Source of the DNA: Clostridiales bacterium | GTDB taxonomy: Bacteria > Bacillota > Clostridia > Oscillospirales > CAG-272 | Assembly: GCA_021202555.1 (NCBI GenBank) | Contig: JAJQCT010000006.1 | Location: forward strand, 1 to 33,068 | DNA: 33,068 nt | Direction: 5' to 3' | In this document: piece by piece, positions 1 through 7,791 of the stretch | How positions within the stretch are numbered: position 1 is the first letter of the stretch | Layout of the letters: every line of letters begins with the position of its first letter | Notes under the pieces: generated by a model | What the model saw: only the letters and a program-made list of their open reading frames with translations | Database searches by the model: none | What the model was told of the DNA's origin: nothing | Made by a program: the position numbers and the translations under genes

Positions 1-33
1 CACGGCAATAATTATAAACAATTCCATTATCAT
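1..33 (-). CDS. 5' end of a leftward gene, cut by the window edge
   Basis: Only eleven codons are inside the window. Read on the minus strand, an AAGGAG ribosome binding site (41-46) lies 7 bases before an ATG (31-33). The peptide begins MIMELFIIIAV and stays open to the edge. A second in-frame ATG follows two codons later. The hydrophobic start suggests a membrane segment or signal sequence, but too little is visible to name a product. It has its own consensus promoter at 77-105, so it appears to be transcribed separately from uvrBA, in the same direction. Confidence 0.6.
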   Translation of the reverse strand, partial: MIMELFIIIAV

Positions 34-60
34 AAAAAGTCTCCTTCGCACTGTTTGTTA

Positions 61-80
61 ATATATATATATATATATAT
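61..80. repeat. (AT)10 dinucleotide repeat at a promoter
   Basis: Ten uninterrupted AT units. The repeat overlaps the -10 element of the promoter at 77-105 and runs through the expected transcription start into the leader of the edge gene. Gain or loss of units by slippage would change the -10/start-site region but not the 17-bp spacer. Confidence 0.85.
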
Positions 81-105
81 TATCACGCCTTTCACGAATT
101 GTCAA
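77..105 (-). promoter_or_regulatory. Consensus promoter for the left-edge gene
   Basis: On the minus strand TTGACA (100-105) is followed by 17 bases and TAATAT (77-82). The start codon at 33 and its AAGGAG site lie downstream. This is a near-perfect vegetative sigma-A-type promoter. It sits between the uvrA stop codon and the edge gene, so the edge gene need not depend on read-through from uvrBA. Confidence 0.75.
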
Positions 106-158
106 GCGATTTTTTCGATTTTTTCGTCGTTTTTACAAAAAATTTTAAGACAGTGCAT

Positions 159-184
159 TTTGAATCAAAGGCTTTGAATCAAAG
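159..184. repeat. Two 12-bp copies of TTTGAATCAAAG at the uvrA stop
   Basis: TTTGAATCAAAG occurs at 159-170 and 173-184, overlapping the uvrA stop codon (179-181). Each copy is nearly self-complementary. The pair might form a weak 3' structure for the uvrBA transcript, with a T-rich stretch about 40 bases further downstream. It lacks the GC-rich stem of a convincing intrinsic terminator, so the role is unclear. Confidence 0.4.
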
Positions 185-3007
185 ACCGAGCTTTTCCTTC
201 AGATACTGTCCCGTAAACGATTTTTCACACATTGCGACCTCCTCGGGCGTTCCGGAAGCGATAACCTCGCCGCCGCCGTCGCCGCCCTCGGGTCCCAAAT
301 CTATGATATAATCGGATGTTTTGATGAGATCGAGGTTATGCTCGATAACAATTACGCTGTTCCCTGCCGCGACAAGGCGCTTCAATATATCAATCAGGCG
401 CTTGACGTCGTCGGTGTGAAGTCCCGTCGTCGGCTCGTCGAGGATATAAATCGTGCGTCCCGTATCGCGCCGTGAAAGCTCTGTCGCAAGCTTCACGCGC
501 TGCGCCTCTCCGCCGGAAAGCGTCGTCGAGGACTGTCCGAGCGTCACATATCCAAGCCCCACATCGTAAAGCGTCTGAAGCTTGCGCTTCAGCTTCGGAT
601 GTTCGGCAAAAAATTCGAGCGCCTCCTCGACTGTCATAGAGAGCGCGTCGTTAATGCTCTTGCCCTTATATTTCACCTCGAGCGTTTCGCGGTTGTATCT
701 CTGACCGTGACAGACGTCGCAGGTGACATATACATCGGGAAGAAAGTGCATTTCAATCTTCTTAACGCCGTCACCCTCGCAGGCTTCGCATCTGCCGCCC
801 CTTATATTGAACGAGAATCGCCCGGGTCCGTATCCGCGAAGCTTCGCGTCGGGCGTCATCGCATAAAGGGCGCGCAGGTCGGTGAAAAGTCCCGTGTACG
901 TCGCGGGATTTGAGCGCGGTGTACGACCTATCGGCGACTGGTCGATGGCAATTACCTTGTCGAGATGCTCGACGCCCTCAATCCGTTCGCATTTCCCGGG
1001 AAATGTATGTGCGCGGTTGAGCGTTTTGGCAAGGGAGCTGTAAAGCACGGAATCGACAAGGCTCGATTTGCCCGAACCTGACACGCCCGTAACGCATATA
1101 AACGTGCCGAGCGGAAAATCGACGGTTATGTTTTTAAGATTATGCTCCGACGCGCCGACAACGCGCAGGAAGTGACCGTTCCCGTGAAGCCTTTCCTTCG
1201 GAACATCTATCTTTTTTCTTCCCGAAAGATAATCCCCCGTTATCGAATTTTCGTTTGCTGCCACCTCGTCGGGCGTTCCGACAGCGACAACCTCTCCGCC
1301 GCGCACACCCGCGCCGCGTCCTATATCGACAATGCAGTCAGCCTCACGCATCATTTCTTCGTCATGCTCGACGACAATGACGGTGTTTCCTATGTCGCGC
1401 AGATTTTTAAGCGTGGAAATCAAAAGCCCGTTGTCGCGCTGATGCAGTCCGATTGACGGCTCGTCGAGTATATAAAGCACGCCCATAAGAGAACTGCCAA
1501 TCTGCGTCGCCAGACGTATTCTCTGCGCCTCGCCGCCCGAGAGAGATCCCGCCTTTCGCGAGAGCGTGAGATACGAAAGCCCTACGTCCGACAAAAAGCC
1601 GAGGCGTGACTTTATTTCTTTGATTATATCGCGGGCAATATGCTCCTCCGTCGGGGTCAGTGTCAGTGAATTTATAAAATCGAGCGCCTCGGTGACGGAT
1701 TTTCGCGTAAAAGTCTCAATATCAACACCTCCGACGGTTACGGAAAGGGCAATATCCGAAAGGCGCCTGCCGTGACATCTCGGGCATTCGCGCTCGTCCA
1801 CGAACTCGTCGTAGTAATCGTTCATCCCCCATGTGCGGCGGCGAAGGTCTATCATCGGGATAAGTCCCTCGAATTTTTTCGCCTGATGGCGCACCGAGCC
1901 TTCAAAATATCTGTCAATTTCGTATACGGCATCGCCCGTACCCCAAAGCAGAGCATGATACGCCGCCTCGGAATAATCTTTAATCGGCGTATCGAGCGTG
2001 AAGCCGCAGAGCTTTCCGACAGCCTCAAAGAGCGGTCCCATCCACGTCTCCTCCTCGAGCGTCTTGAAGCCGTTTACATTTATCGCTCCCTCGCGCAGCG
2101 AGAGATTTTTGTCGTATATTATCTTGTCGGGCGAAATTGTCTCAAGAAAGCCCATTCCGGCGCATTCGGGACAGGCACCAAAGGGATTATTGAACGAAAA
2201 AAGGCGCGGCTCCAGCTCGGGAATGCTGATATTATGCTCCTCGCAGGTGAAATTCTGCGAAAACTGAAGCTCCTCGGCGACCTCGTCTCCTCTCGGGACG
2301 GTTGCGATTACGACGTAGCCGTCAGCCGCCCGAAGCGCCGCCTCGACCGAGTCAGACAGTCGCGTTCTTATGTCGGGATGATTCACGAGCCTGTCAACAA
2401 CAATGTCAATCGAGTGCTTTTTATTCCGGTCGAGCTTGATTTCCTCCGACAGCTCATAAATGCTCCCGTCAACTCGGACGCGCACAAATCCCGATTTTTT
2501 CGCGTCCGCAAGCACCTTTTCGTGCATTCCCTTTTTGCCTCTCACGACGGGCGCAAGCACCAAAAATCGCTCGCCTTCGGGCAGCGACATTATTTTATCG
2601 AGTATTACGTCCGTTGACTGCGCAGTTATCTCGCGCCCGCATACAGGACAGTGAGGAATCCCGATTCTCGCCCACAAAAGGCGCAGATAATCGTAAATTT
2701 CCGTGACTGTTCCGACGGTTGAGCGCGGATTTTTCGACGTGGTTTTCTGGTCGATGGATATTGCGGGCGAAAGCCCCGTAATGCTTTCGACATCGGGCTT
2801 GTCAAGCTGCCCCAAAAACATTCTCGCGTATGACGAGAGAGATTCGACAAAGCGTCTGTGTCCCTCGGCGTAAATCGTATCAAACGCAAGCGACGATTTG
2901 CCTGACCCCGAAAGTCCCGTAAAGACGACAAGCTTGTCGCGCGGGATTTCAACGTCGATATTTTTCAGATTGTGAACCTTCGCTCCCTTTATTACAATCG
3001 AATCCAT
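179..3007 (-). CDS. uvrA: Excinuclease ABC subunit A
   Basis: UvrA is the DNA-damage-sensing ATPase of nucleotide excision repair. As a dimer it loads UvrB at lesions. The 942-residue product has the usual family length (E. coli about 940). Two ABC modules are visible. The first Walker A, GLSGSGKS, is at residues 31-38 and the second, GVSGSGKSS, is near 640. Two LSGGEAQR signatures are followed by Walker B motifs ending [11 protein letters not shown] and [11 protein letters not shown]. Cysteine pairs CPVC, CPEC, CEAC and CDVC mark the zinc-binding insertions. The chosen ATG has an AAGGAG site about 7 bases upstream. It lies 14 bases after uvrB on the same strand, so the two form an operon driven by the SOS-type promoter upstream of uvrB. 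No key residue appears missing. Large open frames on the opposite strand inside it are shadows. Confidence 0.98.
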   Translation of the reverse strand: MDSIVIKGAKVHNLKNIDVEIPRDKLVVFTGLSGSGKSSLAFDTIYAEGHRRFVESLSSYARMFLGQLDKPDVESITGLSPAISIDQKTTSKNPRSTVGTVTEIYDYLRLLWARIGIPHCPVCGREITAQSTDVILDKIMSLPEGERFLVLAPVVRGKKGMHEKVLADAKKSGFVRVRVDGSIYELSEEIKLDRNKKHSIDIVVDRLVNHPDIRTRLSDSVEAALRAADGYVVIATVPRGDEVAEELQFSQNFTCEEHNISIPELEPRLFSFNNPFGACPECAGMGFLETISPDKIIYDKNLSLREGAINVNGFKTLEEETWMGPLFEAVGKLCGFTLDTPIKDYSEAAYHALLWGTGDAVYEIDRYFEGSVRHQAKKFEGLIPMIDLRRRTWGMNDYYDEFVDERECPRCHGRRLSDIALSVTVGGVDIETFTRKSVTEALDFINSLTLTPTEEHIARDIIKEIKSRLGFLSDVGLSYLTLSRKAGSLSGGEAQRIRLATQIGSSLMGVLYILDEPSIGLHQRDNGLLISTLKNLRDIGNTVIVVEHDEEMMREADCIVDIGRGAGVRGGEVVAVGTPDEVAANENSITGDYLSGRKKIDVPKERLHGNGHFLRVVGASEHNLKNITVDFPLGTFICVTGVSGSGKSSLVDSVLYSSLAKTLNRAHTFPGKCERIEGVEHLDKVIAIDQSPIGRTPRSNPATYTGLFTDLRALYAMTPDAKLRGYGPGRFSFNIRGGRCEACEGDGVKKIEMHFLPDVYVTCDVCHGQRYNRETLEVKYKGKSINDALSMTVEEALEFFAEHPKLKRKLQTLYDVGLGYVTLGQSSTTLSGGEAQRVKLATELSRRDTGRTIYILDEPTTGLHTDDVKRLIDILKRLVAAGNSVIVIEHNLDLIKTSDYIIDLGPEGGDGGGEVIASGTPEEVAMCEKSFTGQYLKEKLGL

Positions 3008-3021
3008 ATATTCTACTCCTT

Positions 3022-4995
3022 TTACTTTTTCATGCCCTTTATCAGGTCGCGCAGATACGCGGCGCGCTCAAAGTCGAGCCTGCCCGCCGCCTCGCGCATC
3101 TGCTGCGTGAGCGTCTCAATCGACGCGCCGTGCTCGGAACTCGGCGATTTTGTCTGCTGCTTTCCGCGGCGGCGCCCGCGTTCCGTCTTATCATCCGCAC
3201 CGAGTGAGATAAGCTCGCGCACGTCCTTTTTAATCGTCGTCGGCGTTATGCCGTGCTCCTCGTTATATTTAAGCTGTATTTCGCGGCGGCGGTTCGTTTC
3301 GGCGAGGGCTGCGCGAATGCTTTTTGTCTCCTCGGCGGCATAAAGAATTACCTTGCCTCCCGCATTTCTTGCCGCGCGCCCTATCGTCTGAATAAGAGAG
3401 GTTTCATTCCGCAGAAATCCCTCCTTATCCGCGTCAAGTATTGCCACGAGCGATACCTCGGGCAAATCGATCCCCTCGCGAAGCAGATTTATTCCGACAA
3501 GCGCGTCAAATTCGCCAAGCCGCAAATCGCGAAGTATCTCGGTGCGCTCCATCGTCTCGATTTCATGATGAATATAGCGCACGCGAACGCCGCAGCTCTC
3601 GAAATATTCGGTTATGTCCTCCGCCATTTTCGTTGTAAGAGTGACGACGAGTGAGCGCTCGTTTCTTCCCGCGCGCTGTCGGATTTCGCCGAGAACGTCG
3701 TCAATCTGCGTTTTTACATCGCGCACCTCAACCTCGGGGTCCACAAGCCCCGTCGGGCGAATGAGCTGCTCCGCGATATTCGACGAGTGCGTCCGCTCAT
3801 ACTCTCCCGGCGTCGCCGATACGAAAATCACCTGACCGAGCTTTGATTCAAATTCACCGAAATTAAGCGGTCTGTTGTCAAATGCGGACGGCAGGCGGAA
3901 GCCGAAATCGACGAGATTCTGCTTGCGCGCGCGATCGCCGCCGCTCATTCCGCGCACCTGCGGCACGGCGACGTGGCTTTCGTCGATAAACATGATAAAG
4001 TCGCGCGGGAAATAGTCGAGCAGCGTATACGGCGTCGCGCCCGGCTCGCGTCCCGACAGCACCCTTGAATAATTTTCAACGCCCGAGCAGTAGCCGATTT
4101 CACGCATCATCGTAAGATCGTATCTTGTTCGCTCCTCGATTCTCTGTGCCTCGATGAGTTTTCCCTCCGCACGGAAATAAGCGGCGCGTTCCTTCATTTC
4201 CGCCTCGATTTCCTCATATGCGCGGTCGCGCAGCGCGGGATTTGAGACGTAATGCGTCGCGGGGAAAATCGCCGCATACCGAAGCTCGCCCTTTACCTCA
4301 CCTGTTACAATGTCTATATTTGAAATTCTGTCAACCTCGTCGCCGAAAAATTCAACTCTCACGGCAGTATCGCCCGAGCGGGACGGTATAACATCGACAG
4401 TGTCGCCCCTCACGCGGAATTTCGTGCGCTCAAAGCCTATGTCATTGCGCTCGTAGCCTATCGAGATGAGGCGCGCGATAAATTCGTTTCTGCCCATCTC
4501 TTGCCCCGGTCTGACTGAAACAAGCTGCCCCTGATACTCATTCGGATCTCCGAGCGAATATATGCACGAAACGCTCGCGACGATGATTACGTCCCGCCGT
4601 TCAAAGAGTGCGGAGGTCGCCGAGTGGCGCAGCTTGTCGATTTCGTCGTTTATAAGCGCGTCCTTTTCTATATACATATCCTTGCCGGGAATATATGCCT
4701 CGGGCTGATAATAATCGTAGTACGACACGAAATATTCGACGGCGTTTTCGGGAAAAAATTCGCGCATTTCGCCGCAAAGCTGCGCCGCGAGCGTTTTATT
4801 CGGCTCAAGTATGAGGGCGGGGCGGTTGAGATTCGCTATGACGTTTGCCATAGTAAAGGTTTTTCCCGAGCCTGTGACACCGAGCAGTGTCTGCATTCGC
4901 TTTCCCGAAAGAACGCCGTTTGTCAGCGATTTTATCGCCTCGGGCTGATCTCCCGTTGGCGAAAACGGACTTTTAAGCTTATATTTTTCGTTCAT
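3022..4995 (-). CDS. uvrB: Excinuclease ABC subunit B
   Basis: UvrB is the helicase-like damage-verification subunit of nucleotide excision repair. It receives the lesion from UvrA and recruits UvrC. The product is 657 residues from the chosen start. Walker A GVTGSGKT is at about 39-46, followed by the beta-hairpin region [12 protein letters not shown], the DESH box ([15 protein letters not shown]), SATPGEYE, and the helicase motif [14 protein letters not shown]-terminal UVR domain ([14 protein letters not shown]) binds UvrC. A start four codons upstream would use TTG and would overlap the GGAG site. ATG at 4993-4995, with GGAG 6 bases upstream (5002-5005), is therefore preferred. It is the first gene of the uvrBA operon, and a LexA-type operator lies directly upstream. 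Confidence 0.98.
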   Translation of the reverse strand: MNEKYKLKSPFSPTGDQPEAIKSLTNGVLSGKRMQTLLGVTGSGKTFTMANVIANLNRPALILEPNKTLAAQLCGEMREFFPENAVEYFVSYYDYYQPEAYIPGKDMYIEKDALINDEIDKLRHSATSALFERRDVIIVASVSCIYSLGDPNEYQGQLVSVRPGQEMGRNEFIARLISIGYERNDIGFERTKFRVRGDTVDVIPSRSGDTAVRVEFFGDEVDRISNIDIVTGEVKGELRYAAIFPATHYVSNPALRDRAYEEIEAEMKERAAYFRAEGKLIEAQRIEERTRYDLTMMREIGYCSGVENYSRVLSGREPGATPYTLLDYFPRDFIMFIDESHVAVPQVRGMSGGDRARKQNLVDFGFRLPSAFDNRPLNFGEFESKLGQVIFVSATPGEYERTHSSNIAEQLIRPTGLVDPEVEVRDVKTQIDDVLGEIRQRAGRNERSLVVTLTTKMAEDITEYFESCGVRVRYIHHEIETMERTEILRDLRLGEFDALVGINLLREGIDLPEVSLVAILDADKEGFLRNETSLIQTIGRAARNAGGKVILYAAEETKSIRAALAETNRRREIQLKYNEEHGITPTTIKKDVRELISLGADDKTERGRRRGKQQTKSPSSEHGASIETLTQQMREAAGRLDFERAAYLRDLIKGMKK

Positions 4996-5005
4996 TGACG
5001 TCTCC

Positions 5006-5019
5006 AAAACAAGTGTTCG
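5006..5019 (-). promoter_or_regulatory. LexA-type SOS box of uvrBA
   Basis: The minus strand reads CGAACACTTGTTTT. This fits the Gram-positive LexA (DinR) consensus CGAACRNRYGTTYC except at two positions. It lies about 5 bases downstream of the -10 element, over the expected transcription start and just before the uvrB ribosome binding site, where bound LexA would block transcription. uvrB is a classical SOS gene in Firmicutes. The call rests on sequence match and position only. Confidence 0.65.
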
Positions 5020-5024
5020 GGTAT

Positions 5025-5053
5025 ATTATAGCACAAAACGATGTGAAGTGCAA
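5025..5053 (-). promoter_or_regulatory. Promoter of the uvrB-uvrA operon
   Basis: On the minus strand TTGCAC (5048-5053) is followed by exactly 17 bases and TATAAT (5025-5030). The -10 matches consensus fully and the -35 matches at four of six positions. The predicted start falls inside the LexA-type box at 5006-5019, consistent with SOS control. Confidence 0.75.
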
Positions 5054-5080
5054 ATATAAATTCGTATTCGGTGAATGCAT

Positions 5081-5116
5081 AAAAATATCCCCCTTGAGTG
5101 AGTACTCAAGGGGGAT
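5081..5116 (-). terminator. Intrinsic terminator downstream of the DUF285 lipoprotein gene
   Basis: A perfect 13-bp stem (5087-5099 with 5104-5116, arm ATCCCCCTTGAGT) closes a 4-base loop. Read on the minus strand it is followed by ATTTTTA (T-run at about 5081-5085). It would end the leftward transcript from the DUF285 gene before the uvrB promoter. Confidence 0.8.
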
Positions 5117-5120
5117 TTCG

Positions 5121-5148
5121 GTTTACTGTTCACTTTTCACTGTTCACT
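5121..5148. repeat. Four tandem heptamers of the AGTGAAC type
   Basis: On the minus strand the units AGTGAAC, AGTGAAA, AGTGAAC and AGTAAAC follow one another without gaps. The repeat lies between the fossil anchor-tail fragment and the terminator. No function is evident. It is one of several simple repeats in this accessory island. Confidence 0.7.
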
Positions 5149-5149
5149 A

Positions 5150-5203
5150 TTATCTTTTCTTTTTGGATACTCCTGTCACGACGAGTGCCGCGCCGCAGCC
5201 CGA
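5150..5203 (-). pseudogene. Possible fossil cell-wall-anchor tail (17 codons)
   Basis: Downstream of the DUF285 stop, in the same reading frame but after several stop codons, the minus strand encodes SGCGAALVVTGVSKKKR and then a stop. A short glycine/alanine/valine hydrophobic stretch ending in a cluster of basic residues at the C-terminus resembles the end of sortase-anchored surface proteins. The segment before it, in another frame, reads NSDADKNLIG, which could be continuous with the tail after one frameshift. No start codon or ribosome binding site belongs to it. I infer decay of a longer surface-protein gene. It could also be chance, since the fragment is short. Confidence 0.35.
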
Positions 5204-5236
5204 TTAGGTTTTTGTCGGCGTCAGAGTTCTTTATCA

Positions 5237-6385
5237 CTAATTCTCGTACCACTGTGGCACTATACTCTCATCACAGTATGCAAACATACCAACCATATCT
5301 TCACAGCTTGAAACGTCCCAGTCATCAATAGACAAAGTGTCTAATGAGCTGCACCCATAAAACATTTGGCTCATTTCTCTGCAACACGAAACATTCCAGC
5401 CGCTTATATCAAGCGATTTCAATGAACTGCATCCGTAAAACATTTTGTTCATGTATAAAACATTGGACACATCCCAACTTTCCAAATCCAATGTTTCGAG
5501 ATTATAGCAGTTACCAAACATCGACGTCATATTATAGCAGCTTGAAACATTCCAATTTTCCAAATTCAAAGACTGTAAAGACGAGCATCTATAAAACATA
5601 TGACCCATAGAATTAACATTTGATGTGTTCCAATTTTCTTCATCCAGCGATTCCAAAAGCTCACATTGATAGAACATATTTCCCATGTCAGTTACATTCG
5701 ATGTATCCCAGCTTCCCGTATATAACGATGTTAAGGATATGCAGCAATAAAACATTTCAAACATACATACAACATTTGATGTATCAAAGCTGCTCAAGTC
5801 CAGCGATTCCAGTGACTTACAATTGTAAAACATCTCTTCCATATCATACACATTTCCCGTGTAAAAGCAGTTATTAAACTCAATGGATGTTACGTTGATA
5901 AAATTTAAAAACAACTTATTGCACGACTCTCCTGCATCCACTCCGCCATTTCCTGCAATATAGAGCGTACATGATTCTTCTCCCTCCTGTTCCACCCATG
6001 TCAGAACTGAACCGTCTTTTGCTTCAGAAGCATCATATGCATCTTCCAGTGCTCCCGATATATCATCAAGAAAAACAATGGATGTTACATATTCCTTATC
6101 CAAAAGCCAACCTACTCCATCGCCAAATAAAATGCTGCTTTGCCCATCTAAAAAATCTTTATTTATTACATTTCCGCTTTCCTCCGCCTTGATAATCTCG
6201 GCTACAATCTGCGTCTCAGACGTTGTGGTGTCATCTGTATTTTCGTCAGTGCTTAAATCACTCGATGTGCCGAGGTCACTGTCCTCCGAATTATCGTCTG
6301 CGTCGCTGTTGCTACAGGCAACAACGCTCAGTGCCATTATCAACGCGAGAATCAAGCTGAGGATTCTATTCTTTTTGGTTTTCAT
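5237..6385 (-). CDS. BspA-like (DUF285) repeat lipoprotein
   Basis: This is a predicted surface lipoprotein of 382 residues. The start ATG (6383-6385) is preceded by a purine-rich GGGAAGGCGG stretch. A start further upstream would add 18 residues before the signal peptide and is rejected. MKTKKNRILSLILALIMALS leads to the lipobox VVAC, with lipidation expected at Cys24. An acidic Asp/Thr/Ser linker (about 28-60) follows. A globular part of about 120 residues comes next, and then seven full and one partial repeats of about 26 residues. The repeats follow the pattern MxxMFxxCxxLxxLxxxxW[DN][TV]S, typical of DUF285/BspA-type LRR-like surface proteins. Cysteines recur in nearly every repeat. Function in the family is usually unknown, with adhesion proposed for some members. 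The gene is visibly AT-richer than its neighbours, with many AAT, AAA and CAT codons, and lies among repeats. This suggests recent acquisition. Confidence 0.85.
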   Translation of the reverse strand: MKTKKNRILSLILALIMALSVVACSNSDADDNSEDSDLGTSSDLSTDENTDDTTTSETQIVAEIIKAEESGNVINKDFLDGQSSILFGDGVGWLLDKEYVTSIVFLDDISGALEDAYDASEAKDGSVLTWVEQEGEESCTLYIAGNGGVDAGESCNKLFLNFINVTSIEFNNCFYTGNVYDMEEMFYNCKSLESLDLSSFDTSNVVCMFEMFYCCISLTSLYTGSWDTSNVTDMGNMFYQCELLESLDEENWNTSNVNSMGHMFYRCSSLQSLNLENWNVSSCYNMTSMFGNCYNLETLDLESWDVSNVLYMNKMFYGCSSLKSLDISGWNVSCCREMSQMFYGCSSLDTLSIDDWDVSSCEDMVGMFAYCDESIVPQWYEN

Positions 6386-6470
6386 AAAAACCGCCTTCCC
6401 CTCCCCGCAGTCTGCGCGGGGAAAATCGTCTTTCGGCATAAGATTTTATGTGAAATGTTAAAAGAGCTTG

Positions 6471-6498
6471 TCGGTCAAAAAGTATACTTTTTGACCGA
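6471..6498. repeat. 28-bp perfect palindrome, copy 1
   Basis: This is a perfect 28-bp palindrome with half-site TCGGTCAAAAAGTA, centred at 6484/6485. It lies 86 bp upstream of the DUF285 start. The same core occurs at 6628-6655, 157 bp away. It could be an operator for a dimeric regulator, or a REP-like repeat. It lacks a T-tract and is unlikely to be a terminator. Confidence 0.85.
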
Positions 6499-6622
6499 TA
6501 GCGCCGAGCGCTCAAAAAGCAACCGTAGAGAAAACAAAATGTGAACTTTATGTAAAATACGTGGCGATTGCTTGATTTTTCCGACTTAATCTGCTAAAAT
6601 ATTTTATGTAATGGAAAAGGTG

Positions 6623-6660
6623 CGGCATCGGTCAAAAAGTATACTTTTTGACCGATGCCG
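6623..6660. repeat. 38-bp perfect palindrome, copy 2
   Basis: This copy contains the same 28-bp core as 6471-6498 and extends it by five base pairs on each side (half-site CGGCATCGGTCAAAAAGTA). The longer symmetric arms show that copies are not simply duplicated with flanks. The centre is 157 bp from that of copy 1. It sits between the divergent DUF285 gene and the rightward gene at 6982. Confidence 0.85.
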
Positions 6661-6729
6661 TTTGCTGTGCATAAATACGTTGTTTTCCGCGCGCTTTTTT
6701 GCGGCGCGCTTCAATTCACAAAAATTCTC

Positions 6730-6758
6730 TTGACTGCCGCGCGAATATGTGGTAAAAT
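6730..6758 (+). promoter_or_regulatory. Promoter upstream of the tandem hairpin units
   Basis: TTGACT (6730-6735), a 17-base spacer and TAAAAT (6753-6758) form a good vegetative promoter on the plus strand. The predicted start is at about 6765, within the first hairpin of the 95-bp repeat. Transcription from here would place all four hairpins of the tandem repeat in a leader of about 215 bases ahead of the gene at 6982. Confidence 0.65.
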
Positions 6759-6760
6759 AA

Positions 6761-6855
6761 CATGAACAACAAGGCATAGCCTCGTTGTTCATGTTAGATG
6801 AATATTGCGCGCAGCGCAATATTCACGGTGCAGTGTTCAATTTATGATAATGCCA
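6761..6855 (+). repeat. 95-bp double-hairpin repeat unit, copy A
   Basis: The unit holds two hairpins. The first (6761-6793) has a 15-bp stem with one mismatch and arm CATGAACAACAAGGC. The second (6799-6825) has a perfect 12-bp stem, arm TGAATATTGCGC, and a GCA loop. A conserved tail follows, beginning CACGGTGCAGTGTTCAAT and then TATGATAAT. Copy B follows directly with the same order of parts. Confidence 0.85.
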
Positions 6856-6950
6856 CATTGAACAACAAGGCACAGCCTTGTCGTTCAAGTTAATGAATAT
6901 TGCGCGCAGCGCAATATTCACGGTACAGTGTTCAATCTATGGCACAATAA
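6856..6950 (+). repeat. 95-bp double-hairpin repeat unit, copy B
   Basis: This copy repeats copy A with scattered substitutions. The first hairpin is at 6858-6888 (14-bp stem, one mismatch) and the second, at 6894-6920, is identical in stem and loop to copy A. The conserved tail ends about 30 bp before the start codon at 6982. Substitutions in the first stem keep it largely paired, which suggests the structure matters more than the exact sequence. Confidence 0.85.
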
Positions 6951-6981
6951 CGTGAATAAAATTTTCAGGGGGAGTGCGGGA

Positions 6982-7791
6982 ATGGCAGAAAACAACAGTG
7001 AGGAAGCTCCAAAAAAGGTTAGGCATCCGCTTGACGAGCTTGAGGGGATTTACGAGGACGATGTGGTTGACGTATCGGAGAAGTATTCAAAGCCGTCTAT
7101 CGTTTTTCGGATTATAAAGTGGATTTTTTACGCGCTGATTCTCTTCGTATGCGTCGCTATCGGCTTTCGCATATGGATGTCGGGAGACCCGAGCGAGGTT
7201 AAAAATCTGCGGATAAACGATGCGCTTCGCGCCGCGTATCAGGCAGACGAGGAGAATTTCGCCGTATACACGCAGACAATTTACGATATGTATTCGGATA
7301 TTTACGAGGACACGGATATTTACACAAATCAGGACACGGGATATTTTTATTCGTCCGGACTTTTCTATATCCCGTCGGCGAATGAAATTCAGGTTTCGGT
7401 GCGATACAATGTCCGAACGCTCAGCACAATGCTCTCGAAAAACGGCTACGACGAGAATATGTCGCAGTCGGAGATAATGAGCGGCGAATTTTTCGCGTAC
7501 AGGCTGACAAACGAGGATGACGACGGTGTTTTGTCGGAAGGCGAATATTATGTTGTGCCGGTCACATCGGAAAAGCTCACGCGATTCTTTTACGTCTACT
7601 ACTGCCTCACCTTCGACGGACTTACTGTCGAGGACGGCGAGGACTATTACATTGAAATTTATATGCTTGATGAGGACGGCGAGCCTGATTATGACAGCTG
7701 CGTCGGGCGGATGAAGATATACAACACATCGACGAGAAGTCTTCTCGAATACGACCTTTCGTCAAGTGAGAAAAAGGAGCTTTCAAAATGA
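6982..7791 (+). CDS. Single-pass membrane protein of unknown function
   Basis: I do not recognise this 269-residue product. ATG at 6982 is preceded by CAGGGGGAG and begins MAENNSEEAPKK. A start 18 codons earlier lies inside the repeat-derived leader and lacks a ribosome binding site. A charged cytoplasmic N-terminus of about 40 residues is followed by one membrane helix (IIKWIFYALILFVCVAIGF, about 44-62). The rest is a predicted extracytoplasmic domain rich in Asp, Glu and Tyr, with no obvious catalytic motif. The stop overlaps the start of the next gene (ATGA at 7788-7791), so the two are translationally coupled. They probably share a transcript with hom. Confidence 0.8.
   Translation: MAENNSEEAPKKVRHPLDELEGIYEDDVVDVSEKYSKPSIVFRIIKWIFYALILFVCVAIGFRIWMSGDPSEVKNLRINDALRAAYQADEENFAVYTQTIYDMYSDIYEDTDIYTNQDTGYFYSSGLFYIPSANEIQVSVRYNVRTLSTMLSKNGYDENMSQSEIMSGEFFAYRLTNEDDDGVLSEGEYYVVPVTSEKLTRFFYVYYCLTFDGLTVEDGEDYYIEIYMLDEDGEPDYDSCVGRMKIYNTSTRSLLEYDLSSSEKKELSK

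Noticed and set aside
1772-2617. 281-codon open frame on the plus strand inside uvrA
   Set aside because: It is entirely antisense to a clearly conserved uvrA region. It has no ribosome binding site and its composition is that of a shadow frame in a GC-rich codon context.
6623-6660. 38-bp palindrome considered as an intrinsic terminator
   Set aside because: The stem core is AT-rich and no T-tract follows on either strand. The same core recurs 157 bp away in the same gap, where no gene ends.
6761-6950. Tandem 95-bp repeat considered as a CRISPR array
   Set aside because: There are only two adjacent diverged units with no unique spacers and no cas genes. The internal hairpins fit a structured repeat element instead.
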